From assembly GCA_030015575.1 (NCBI GenBank), contig CM057339.1:702286761-702350760 (forward strand): 64,000 bases of DNA, in the 5' to 3' direction. Source of the stretch: Agapanthus africanus. Its lineage: Eukaryota > Streptophyta > Magnoliopsida > Asparagales > Amaryllidaceae. Shown piece after piece: positions 1 to 9,510 of this stretch. Numbering within the stretch: position 1 is the first letter of the stretch; each line of letters starts with the position of its first letter. The position numbers were made by a program, and so were the translations under genes. The notes below the pieces were generated by a model. The model saw only the letters and a program-made list of their open reading frames with translations. It did not search any database and had not been told where the DNA came from.

Positions 1-347
1 TAAAAATCACATCGGGAGTTTCAAACATACAGGAAACTTGCCAGGCATGCGCATACCTTCTGGAGTGTGGTGACTTGAGTAGATTTCATCAAGTTATCAT
101 GTGATGATAGTTGGATCCCGATTCCCACTGATGAGTAGGTGTTACTCCTCGGGTGATTTTAGATTATCCCGACTAATTCTCCTTTTATGGTTTGAGGGAG
201 AATTCGAGGAAACAGTAGGAGCCATCCTGATTAGATAAAGTGATTAACCAATCTAATCTAGATTAGAGTGGATGCTGAGTGTTTCTTTTCTCTCTCTCTT
301 TGGCAGCGACCTTAGCCTGACCTTAAAAACTCATGAACTAAGTTAAC
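1..347 (+). other. Copia element A: 3' end of untranslated leader and start of gag region
   Basis: This stretch matches, by eye, the leader end of element F around 34440-34860. It shares the words around ggatcccgat, the block 'cagtaggagccatcc', and a pyrimidine tract ending in tttggcag/cgacc at 300-310. It is the part of copia element A lying upstream of the Athila-like insertion; A resumes at 9506. A's 5' LTR lies left of the window. No coding region is intact here. Confidence 0.7.
343..347. repeat. Target-site duplication TTAAC (left copy)
   Basis: TTAAC directly precedes the 5' LTR and is repeated at 9506-9510 directly after the 3' LTR. This fixes both ends of the Athila-like element. Confidence 0.93.
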
Positions 348-746
348 TGATCAGTCGAAAATACTGCATTTTTAACACGGCAATTTCCCTATCATTTGCA
401 CTCATCTAGAAGTTTTCGGTATTCATATTGCATATATTAGCAAAACAGTCCTGAAATACCAGATTGCATGTGTTATACTCTAAAACCGGCATTTCGAGGG
501 AAATTGTGTGTTTATCATGGCATCACGTCATCCTTGTATTGCGCAACTCTTGTCTTGGGGTCTAATGCAGGAAATTCCAGAGGAACAGAGCCAAAATGGG
601 AAAAGAGCTCATCAAAATTACACCAACTCCAATATTTGAGATCTGGTAGTGATACAGAAAGACAAATAAAATTCAACATATCATAAAAAGGCCCAAACAT
701 CAGCCCAATGCAGCAACAGAGAGAAAAATCTTTGAGGCCCTTGAAA

Positions 747-793
747 CGCCGTGGATCCGTGGCGGGAGCCTGATTGCGCCGCGGATCCGCCGC
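747..793. repeat. Paired GC-rich near-palindromes in U3
   Basis: Two units centred on GGATCC, at 747-764 and 776-793. The 3' LTR counterpart at 8063-8080 is a perfect 18 bp palindrome (cgccgcggatccgcggcg), so the 5' copy has decayed by C-to-T and G-to-A change. A similar paired motif occurs in the leaders of copia elements F, J and E. Confidence 0.75.
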
Positions 794-870
794 AAACTTG
801 CCACATCAGCCTTACATTTTCAGTGCATTACTCTTATCTCAGGGCCCACATTCATTTAATACACGTCAAA

Positions 871-893
871 TTCCAGAGAATTCTCGAAGCTTC
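871..893 (+). promoter_or_regulatory. Candidate heat-shock element in Athila-like U3
   Basis: Alternating 5 bp units read TTC-nn-GAG-nn-TTC-nn-GAA-nn-TTC, so the last three units (881-893) are a perfect nTTCnnGAAnnTTCn element. It lies about 200 bp upstream of the TATA box. A second array, TTC-nn-GAA-nn-TCC, follows at 954-966. The 3' LTR keeps the first array at 8187-8209. Function is inferred from the motif only. Confidence 0.5.
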
Positions 894-1093
894 TGCCAGA
901 TCAGCGAAGATCATTAAGCAAAGCTAATCTTGATTAAGCTCCTAACAAACTATTTCTAGAAGCTCCCTCCTAACTAATTACATCTAGAAGGCTCTCTTCA
1001 ACAAACTTTTGGAGGGAAATTCAAATCTCTTGCTAACAAACTTTTGGAGGGAAATTCAAATTTGAAATCCTAGATCTAGGGTTTTGGATGGTC

Positions 1094-1100
1094 TATAAAA
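1094..1100 (+). promoter_or_regulatory. TATA box, Athila-like 5' LTR
   Basis: TATAAAA in the context tggtctataaaagagagcc. It occurs at the same LTR offset (746 bp) in the 3' LTR at 8410-8416. Transcription probably starts about 30 bp downstream. Confidence 0.75.
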
Positions 1101-2193
1101 GAGAGCCTAGATCTAAGGGTTGAGGTTGTTCATCAATTCTTCATCTCTCCCTCTTCCACCTACAAGTTGAGTGATACATCTTGTAGCCCCAAACCCTAAC
1201 CCTAATCAAGAAACCAAATTCAAGATCCTTTGAGTTCTAGCAAGCAAGTCTTCAACCAACCTTTAGAAGTGAAGCCGGACTTCAACGGAGCACGAGATCC
1301 AAGCCGATCCACGACACAAGGAGCCAATGCAACGCCGAATTCAACGATCAAAGTTCCATCCTCTTGTAGTTCTTGAGAGTTGTAACTAATTGTTGATATA
1401 ATAAAGGTGAAGATTCTTTAAACTTGCTTATTTTCAATTCGAGCATTATGATTCGTATTCAATTCTTGAATGTATTCTTCGTGATGATGCTTGAGTAAAA
1501 CTCCGCTCGTGGAGGAATCGAAACAATTGTAGAATGATGATGTTGACGAATCTTTAACATTTTCTTAAGTCTTATAACAATTGTAAATTCTTGAAAATCG
1601 AATGATCGATGATCTAGATCGATGCGAATGCGTTCTCGATTCCTTTCGCATGATCTAGAGATCAACAATTGATCATTGGATTTCCTAGAAGCTATCTAGT
1701 GAATGTGATTCATCGAATGGACAAAGGATAGGATGAGGAACCCTAATTCTTCGCAAGATCCTTGATCCTCGATGAATCTACATCGATTTAGCATCAATTT
1801 GTTAATGGATAAGAAATCGTAATTTCGAATCTTCTTCACATCTACGATCGAATCGATTCCTACGAGCTTTACTTCAAATCTTGAAACCTAAATTGATTGG
1901 AATTCTATCTCTCTTGATTCTTGATGTTTATCGTTTTCTTGATTCTTGATTAGAATAGTTGATTCTTGAAATTCATCAATATAAATCTTGAATCGTTTTC
2001 GCTTTTCTTTTCTATTAAATTTTCGATTCAAACAAAACAAAATACGAACGAATCGCGCAATCCCTATGGACGATCCGCACTCACTAATGCGCTACAAACC
2101 GACACCGTTATTGATTGCGGTCAAATATTTTTGGTTGTGATTTCTATTCTATTTTCTCATTACTTACACGATCGGAAAATCAAATCAATCAAA

Positions 2194-2211
2194 TGGCGTC
2201 GTTGCCGGGGA
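2194..2211 (+). other. Primer-binding site, tRNA-Asp type
   Basis: TGGCGTCGTTGCCGGGGA begins two bases after the LTR end. It differs by one base from the tRNA-Asp-complementary site that is standard for plant Athila/Tat/Ogre elements. This is the main evidence for the lineage. Confidence 0.88.
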
Positions 2212-3305
2212 TCGCGCGCTAATTCGTTCTATATTGAAATTTGAATCGAAAGATTTATTCCATTATAATTTTGTGATCAAAATTCGCGCAAAATCTAAAC
2301 GATTTGTTGTGGTGTATTGCAAGGAAAATCTGGAGCTTGCCGTGCAATTAAAATTTTTTTTGGAAATTTCCAGAGAGCTGGAGGAATCAACAGAAAGCTG
2401 CTGTTAAATTTTTGAACAGAGAGCAACACCTACGGCCGCGCACCCGCGGTCTAAGCCTCCTCCTGCGGCGGTTCCGCGGCTTGGTGAAGCACCCTCTGTA
2501 CAAATTTGCTCTCAGGTGATTTCTATCTTTCTTATCTCCTTCTCTGTCTACTCCAATTAACATTTTTCTGCAGGCTTCTTTGCAAAAATCGCAGCGCCGC
2601 GCAAAAAGCAAAATTAAATTGTGCTTGTTTTGATTTTGTGGTTGTTTGCATAATTAATACGGACATTAAGGGGCAAAGACCAATTCCAGATTAGGTGGGG
2701 AGTTCATTACCCTTCCTAAGCCCCAAAAATCACAAACTTGCATCCGTATTTACCCTCATTAACTAAAAAAGATTTAGAGATGACTCTAAGGACCGTCGCG
2801 CTCACTTAGGACAGAAGAAGGCCATGGGTAATTCATTGCTTATCCGCGTTTTCTTGTGGTGTCTAAGGCAAGTGTGTCGAAGGCAAGTGTTTATTAATTA
2901 GGCCCACTACTTACGTGGTGGAGTACCTTCCCACTTACCTGGCACTTACCTGGCCACAGGGGGACAAAGAGGCAGTGGAGGATTTATCCTACGACTTGTC
3001 TTCTGGCAGTTAGGAGCGGTCTAGAGCTTTGACCTAGGTGAACCCTAGAATTAGGGTTTTTGCTTGTTTCATTTATTGTGATCGCATCATATTTTCAAAA
3101 ATCCGTATCATTTTTTCAAAACAAACACTAACACTTAATTTTCCCTAATTATAAATTCACACTGCCACTTGTACTAACCCTTTTTAGTGCAAGATAGGCT
3201 GGACAACGGGATTCTAGTGCCTGTTTAGTCCGCGTTTCCCCGATCGACCCTAAAGTCGGTATTTCTACATTTACCTCTTCTTTACCCACCACCACACCCA
3301 CATCG
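2212..3305 (+). other. Untranslated leader of Athila-like element
   Basis: About 1.1 kb between primer site and gag with no supported coding region. A GC-rich self-complementary stretch lies at 2434-2480 (gcggcggttccgcggc at its 3' end), about 223-269 nt after the primer site, where the copia elements carry a similar structure. Confidence 0.6.
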
Positions 3306-5150
3306 ATGGATCCGTCTCCATCGAATTTTTTTACCACTACTCTGCCGCCGTCCGTTGGTGCACAGAATCACCCCCGCATCTCTCTCCAAGAGAGGTGCTA
3401 TCCAACACGAGGTCCCCTTTCCACCTGTCTTTCCATTCCACCAGCCAACGGGGATAATTTTCAAATAAAACCCCAATACATCAACCTTCTACCAAAATTT
3501 CACGGTCTCGAGTCTGAATACGCATATGTGTTTATCACCAAATTTGAAAATGTATGCGCAATGATGGGTACTTCACAGCTTTCTGTAGATGCTGTGCGTC
3601 TTCGTCTTCTCCCATTTACCTTGTGCGATATAGCCGAGAAGTGGCTGTACAACACTACCGCACATTCCATCTCAAATTAGGAAGAATTCGTCAAAGTATT
3701 CCTTAATAAATTCTACCCATACCATAAGACAGCTCAAGTCCGTAGCGAAATAAATCAATTCACCCAGCTTCCAAATGAAACATTTTCACAATGTCTTGAA
3801 CGCTTTAAGGATCTGTTAGTTCAATGTCCACATCACGGAATCCCGAGATGGGAATTGTGCCGAATCATTTATGAGGGCAGTAATCCTAACACAAGACAGA
3901 TCCTTGAATTAATGTGTCAAGGCAACTTTATGACCAAAGATGATGGGGAAGCCTAGAAATTTCTAGAAGATTTCGCTGAAAAATCTTTACAGTGGGAGGG
4001 TGTGAGTCAATCGTTTAGGGCTGGCAATAACCAATCGGAAGTTTCCATAGGAGTTAGAGCTGAAATTTCAGCAATCAATAAGAAACTTGAGAATATGGAA
4101 AACAAATTTTTAGTTGCCGCCCTAAATCAAATGTCACTCTCCAAAACTGTATGTGGATGCTGTTCTGATCCATCACATCTCACGGAAGAATGTCCAATAA
4201 ATTCTCCATTTTAAGGTCAAGAGCATACCAATGCCGCATTTCAAAGACCTAGAAACGATCCATTTTCTTCCACATATAATCAGGGTTGGAGGAATCACCC
4301 TAACTTTGCTTGGAACCAATCACAATCTCAAAACACGGTTCCAACCCAAAACAATTTCCAAAGGGTCACTCCACCACAACAACAACCACCACTTCAATTG
4401 AGTCAGCACCCCTTCCAAGCACAAAATTTCCAAAATCCGGCCAGCACTTTTGCACCACATGAAAACTCTTTGCAATTGACCGGTACAGATAATACCTCTG
4501 CACTAGCACAAACCTTGGATACTTTCATGAAACAATCCATCCAAGGGACGGCAAGTTTGCAATCTTCCATCGAGAATGTGATGAAGATCATTGTCTCTCA
4601 AAATGAGAATATCAAATCGATGGAAGCACAAATTGCACAACTAAAAGTCGAAATGAGTGCAAGAGAGAAAGGGAAACTTCCAGCTCAACCTTTAGCCAAT
4701 CCTGGCTATTCACATCCTGTGAATGAAATCACATTGAGATCTGGAAGAGTGCTTGACAATCATGTTGGGGAAGAGTTTGATGATACTGATAAATCAATCA
4801 ATAACACCCCGGCTGAGACATTTCCTTCCACTTCTACTTCTAATTCTGACCCCAGTTCTTCTACCCCACCACCTTCTTGCGAGCCTATTCTTCGTTTCCC
4901 AAAAGGCTCACCACCTCAGCCAACCTCTTCTAGTACACAGAAAACTATCCCCACTTCTATTCTGGGATCAGGTCCACACACACTTCCTTCTCCTATGATG
5001 GACCCAGCGCTTATTTTTAAAGCACCTTATCCTAATCAGTTAAGGGCTAACAAATCAAGTCCACATATGGAGAAGATTATGGACATGTTTAAGTAAGTAA
5101 ACATCAACATCCCTCTCCTAGATGCTATCCAACAAGTTCCGTCCTATGCG
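3306..5150 (+). pseudogene. gag: Athila/Tat-type gag, broken by four in-frame stops
   Basis: The frame opens at ATG 3306 and stays in register with the protease downstream. It holds the capsid-region signature NLLPKFHGLESEY near residue 60, a knuckle-like segment CGCCSDPSHLTEEC (4149-4190), and a Q/N/P-rich linker. A helical stretch around 4500-4660 follows, and the conserved run leading to 'MDMFK' lies just before 5094. In-frame stops fall at 3678-3680 and 3954-3956 (TAG, where relatives have Trp) and at 4212-4214 and 5094-5096 (TAA, each one C-to-T change from CAA). Gag would form the virus-like particle. The start is the first ATG upstream of the capsid signature. Confidence 0.8.
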
Positions 5151-5192
5151 AAAACTCTTAAGAACTTATGCACTAGAAAGAGGAAGACTCAA

Positions 5193-6269
5193 GTGCCCAA
5201 GAAGATTTTCATGGCAAAAACAGTAGACACAGCTTTCCCCCAGCAATTACCGAGGAAACGTAAGGATCCTGGCTATCCTACTATTTCCATTTCTATTGGG
5301 GAGAAACATGTTAACCGTGCTCTACTAGACCTTGGCGCTAGTGTTAACTTGCTTCCATATTCAGTTTATGAGCAACTAGGGATCGGAGTGTTAAAGCCCT
5401 CGAACATAACTCTCCAGATGGTTGACCGATCAATCACCAAATCTAGGGGAGAACTGGAGGATGTGTTAATAAAAATCGGGGAATTCGTATTCCCTATGGA
5501 TTTTATTGTACTTGATACACAGCCTGTAGCGAACCCCCGGAATCAAATTCCGGTGATTTTAGGTCGCCCCTTTTTGGCCACTTCCAACGCTATCATCAAC
5601 TGTCGTAATGGTTCTATGACCCTATATTTCGGGAATAGGTCAACAGAGCTGAACATTTACAAGTTGGGAAGTGTACCCTCCGAACCTACTGCTCAGGTCT
5701 GTTCTGTCGACTTAATGGATGTCGACAGCAGCGAATTTGATGATCCTCATGATACAGATCTAGACTCTTTTCATACGTTGTTGTTTGACCCTACGATTTA
5801 TCATACACATACGGACTCTTCCACCGAGATGTTCGGGTCAACAACGAACACTGATTATGAACTGCTTTTGGAGTCTGAAGATCACCCCGCACTTTGTGAC
5901 GACATTATTCTTCGGGGTATTGATGGAACTTTTGAGGAGATCTTCGCTGATGAACTCACATTTTTAAATGACACGGGTGTTGAGATGAATCATCTACCAA
6001 TCAATGAAATTGAGCCTCCACCCCTTCTTCTGAATTGTAAAAAGAATGCGAGCAATCAATCACATTCACTGCATCGTCTCTCCAAAATGAGACGCACACA
6101 CATTCTCTTCCACCACTTAACCTTTCCCCACTTCTTCTTCCACCAACCCGAGCACTGCATTGATAAAATTTTTGAATGGTTGGTGTTAACTTTCGGTCTT
6201 TGCAAAGCTTGGTATCGACCAATGATTTTTGACCCCCTCATGAGATTTTCAAAGATTAACATTGCTTAA
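5193..6269 (+). pseudogene. Athila/Tat-type aspartic protease plus unrecognised tail
   Basis: A 358-codon open stretch in the same frame as gag. The retropepsin core has the active-site segment LLDLGASVNLLP (about residues 46-57) and the flap-distal motif VILGRPFLAT (about 120-130). DLGAS in place of DTG is usual in this lineage. Beyond residue 150 comes an acidic linker and a roughly 90-residue His-rich C-terminus that I do not recognise. In autonomous relatives reverse transcriptase follows the protease; here the frame ends at 6269 and runs into purine tracts. The upstream gag stops mean it cannot be translated from gag as it stands. Confidence 0.75.
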
Positions 6270-7663
6270 CTCAAGTTTGGAGGGGGTATAATCGGGCTCT
6301 TGAAAAGAAAATTTTTACAAAATTTTGAGCCAAAAATAAGTTTGGGGGAGGTTCTTCACTTAAATATTTTGCCCCGATAATAAATTCCTCCCAAGCTTAC
6401 AGGTTTTCTCGAGATTTAGCAGATGGCAACAGTGAGGACACTGTTGAAAACAAGTTTAGGGGAGGTTTGTGCTTATTTTCGTATCATTTGCATCATACTT
6501 TGCATAAGCACAAAACATTTTGAAAACCTATAAAAATTTAAAAAATTTCAAAAGATAAAAAGATATTTTTGTACATAAATAAGATAATAAAATATTAGAT
6601 AGTGAAAAATTACATCCATGATTTAAGAAAACCAAGAAAATTAGAAGTTTTCTTATACGAACTAGTAATAAGTAGTTATGAGCCATTGTCCCAAGGGTTA
6701 GTAAGATGAAGGAAGCCACTAATCTGAGGATAAAAATAAGTCTGAAAAATAGTTCATATTCTGGAAGCCAAACATTTTGAACGTTGATACCCTGCTATTC
6801 GCACTTACACACGTCTTGAAGCCCGGGATAGTAGAAGATACCTTGAAATGCTCTTGTCTTAAAGCCGATGTATGAAGGAAATAAAAAAATGAATAAAATA
6901 TAAAATGGTGAAAAAAATGGACACTGGTTTTGTTATCTCCAAGGCAGCAATAAAAAAATATAGCGAGGGTGTCTCTTCACCTAGTGCCCTAAGGCCAACT
7001 GGTCTGGGAGTCACTGCTAAGCTTTAGGTGGTGCAAGACGAGGAAAAACACCAAATAAGCAAGCACATGAGAAATCGGTCGGTTAGTACCTCAAGAAGTA
7101 TTAACGGTCGCATGAAGGTGTGTGAGCAACTTCATCTAAATATTCATTAATTAAAAAAGTACTGAGGCTGATGGGCAAGAGTATGATAGCTTGAATTGAA
7201 TTATCCGGGTCTAAGGATGTCCTTTACACACACGCAGGGTGATATGATCAATGTTTGGAAGAAAGATAGGAATGAAGAATAAGACGATGTTTTATTGAGG
7301 GAGGACGTGATTTCCGACATCTTTTCATGGCCATTAAGATAGGGCTCATGACAACCGAAAAGCTAGCTTAGTTGGAAACCCTAATTTTCAAGGATTTTCT
7401 TTTACAATTCTTTTCTTTAAATGTAAATTTCATGATCTTTCTTTTATTATTGGATTTTGTGGGTGCAATCCGCTGAAAACCCTCAGGAGACAACACTCCT
7501 CCTACTAGGGACACCTAGAGGTTTAAAGGCTTGTTGCACGTGCTCAGTGCAATCGTGTTGCCTACGAAAGTGTGCTAGATAGTTTTTCTCTTTCTTTATT
7601 TTCTCCTTCTCTTTTTAATAAAACAGTTCGCTCGAGATGATCGAAAATAAGTTTGGGGGAATT
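6270..7663 (+). other. 3' non-coding region with four polypurine-tract-like repeats
   Basis: No coding region is supported over 1.4 kb. Purine-rich motifs of the form aagtttgg(g)gga recur at 6272-6287, 6336-6351, 6451-6466 and 7646-7661. Only the last abuts the 3' LTR and is the expected plus-strand primer. RT, RNase H and integrase, which should lie between protease and this region, are absent. Confidence 0.7.
7646..7663 (+). other. Polypurine tract of Athila-like element
   Basis: aataagtttgggggaatt directly precedes the 3' LTR (TGATCAG at 7664). It is the plus-strand DNA priming site. Confidence 0.85.
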
Positions 7664-9505
7664 TGATCAGTTGAAAATACTGCATTTTTAACACGGCAAT
7701 TTCCCTATCATTTGCACTCACCTAGAAGTGTTCGGTATTCATATTGCACATATTAGCAAAACAGTCCTGAAATACCAGATTGCATGTGTTATACTCTAAA
7801 ACCGGCATTTTGAGGGAAATTGTGTGTTTATCATGGCATCGCATCATCCTTGTATTGCGCAACTCTTGTCTTGGGGTCTAATGTAGGAAATTCCAGAGGA
7901 ACAAAGCCAAAATGGGAAAAGAGCTCATCAAAATTACACCAACTCCAAGATTTGAGATCTGGTAGTGATACAGAAAGACAAATAAAATTCAACATATCAT
8001 AAAAAGGCCCAAACATCAGCCCAATGCAGCAACAGAGAGAAAAAGCTTTGAGGCCCTTGAAGCGCCGCGGATCCGCGGCGGGAGCCTGATTGCGCCACGG
8101 ATCCGCCGCATACTTGCCACGTCAGCTTTCCATTTTCAGTGCATTACTCTTATCTCAGGGCCCACATTCATTTAATACACGTCAAATTCCAGAGAATTCT
8201 CGAAGCTTCTGCCAGATCAGCGAAGATCATTAAGCAAAGCTAATCTTGATTAAGCTCCTAACAAACTATTTCTAGAAGCTCCCTCCTAACTAATTAAATC
8301 TAGAAGGCTCTCTTCAATAAACTTTTGGAGGGAAATTCAAATCTCTTGCTAACAAACTTTTGGAGGGAAATTCAAATTTGAAATCCTAGATCTAGGGTTT
8401 TGGATGGTCTATAAAAGAGAGCCTGGATCTAAGGGTTGAGGTTGTTCATCAATTCTTCATCTCTCCCTCTTCCACCTACAAGTTGAGTGACACATCTTGT
8501 AGCTCCAAACCCTAACCCTAATCAAAAAACCAAATTCAAGATCCTTTGAGTTCTAGCAAGCAAGTCTTCAACCAATCTTTAGAAGCGAAGCCGGCCTTCA
8601 ACGGAGCACGAGATCCAAGTCGATCCACGACACAAGGAGCCGATGCAACACCGAATTCAACGATCAAAGTTCCATCCTCTTGTAGTTCTTGAGAGTTGTA
8701 ACTAATTGTTGATATAATAAAGGTGAAGATTCTTTAAACTTGCTTATTTTCAATTCGAGCATTATGATTCGTATTCAATTCTTGAATGTATTCTTCGTGA
8801 TGAAGCTTGAGTAAAACTCCGCTCGTGGAGGAATCGAAACGATTGTAGAATGATGATGTTGACGAATCTTTAACGTTTTCTTAAGTCTTATAACAATTGT
8901 AAATTCTTGAAAATCGAATGATCGACGATCTAGATCGATACGAATGCGTTCTCGATTCCTTTCGCACGATCTAGAGATCAACAATTGATCATCCGATTTC
9001 CTAAAAGCTATCTAGTGAATGTGATTCATCGAATGGACAAAGGATAGGATGAGGAACCCTAATTCTTCGCAAGATCCTTGATCCTCGATGAATCTACATC
9101 GATTTAGCATCAATTTGTTAATGGATAAGAAATCGTAATTTCGAATCTTCTTCACATCTACGATCGAATCAATTCCTACAAAGTTTACTTCAAATCTTGA
9201 AACCTAAATTGATTGGAATTCTATCTCTCTTGATTCTTGATGTTTATCGTTTTCTTGATTCTTGATTAGAATAGTTGATTCTTGAAATTCATCAATATAA
9301 ATCTTGAATCGTTTTCGCTTTTCTTTTCTATTAAATTTTCGATTCAAACAAAACAAAATACGAACGAATCGCGTAATCCCTGTGGATGATCCGCACTCAC
9401 TAATGCGCTACAAACCGACACCGTTATTGATTGCGGTCAAATATTTTTGGTTATGATTTCTATACAATTTTCTCAACATACACAATCGGAAATCGTTTTC
9501 AATCA
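7664..9505 (+). repeat. 3' LTR of Athila-like element
   Basis: Matches 348-2191 over the full length, ends CAATCA and is followed by TSD TTAAC at 9506-9510. TATA box at 8410-8416, heat-shock-like array at 8187-8209, perfect 18 bp GC palindrome at 8063-8080. Confidence 0.93.
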
Positions 9506-9510
9506 TTAAC
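9506..9510. repeat. Target-site duplication TTAAC (right copy)
   Basis: Pairs with 343-347. Confidence 0.93.

Larger units (their letters stand above)
348..2191 (+). repeat. 5' LTR of Athila-like element
   Basis: It begins TGATCAG and ends CAATCA, giving TG...CA termini. It is matched along its length by 7664-9505. It contains heat-shock-like TTC/GAA arrays at 871-893 and 954-966, paired GC-rich palindromes at 747-793, and a TATA box at 1094-1100. About 1 kb of AT-rich DNA follows the TATA box. Confidence 0.93.
348..9505 (+). mobile_element. Complete non-autonomous Athila/Tat-like Ty3/gypsy retrotransposon
   Basis: A 9.16 kb element bounded by two LTRs of about 1.84 kb (348-2191 and 7664-9505) and the 5 bp duplication TTAAC. 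In order it carries a tRNA-Asp-type primer site, a GC-rich leader, a gag-protease frame (3306-6269) with four in-frame stops, about 1.4 kb of non-coding DNA with repeated purine tracts, and a polypurine tract. I see no reverse transcriptase, RNase H or integrase motif. It must therefore have moved with enzymes supplied in trans, unless pol was lost after insertion. By eye the LTRs differ at roughly 2-3% of positions. It sits at the leader/gag boundary of copia element A. Confidence 0.9.

Noticed and set aside
1188..1206. Telomere-like repeat (aaaccctaaccctaa)
   Set aside because: Only about two units and present in both Athila LTRs, so part of the LTR, not an interstitial telomere.
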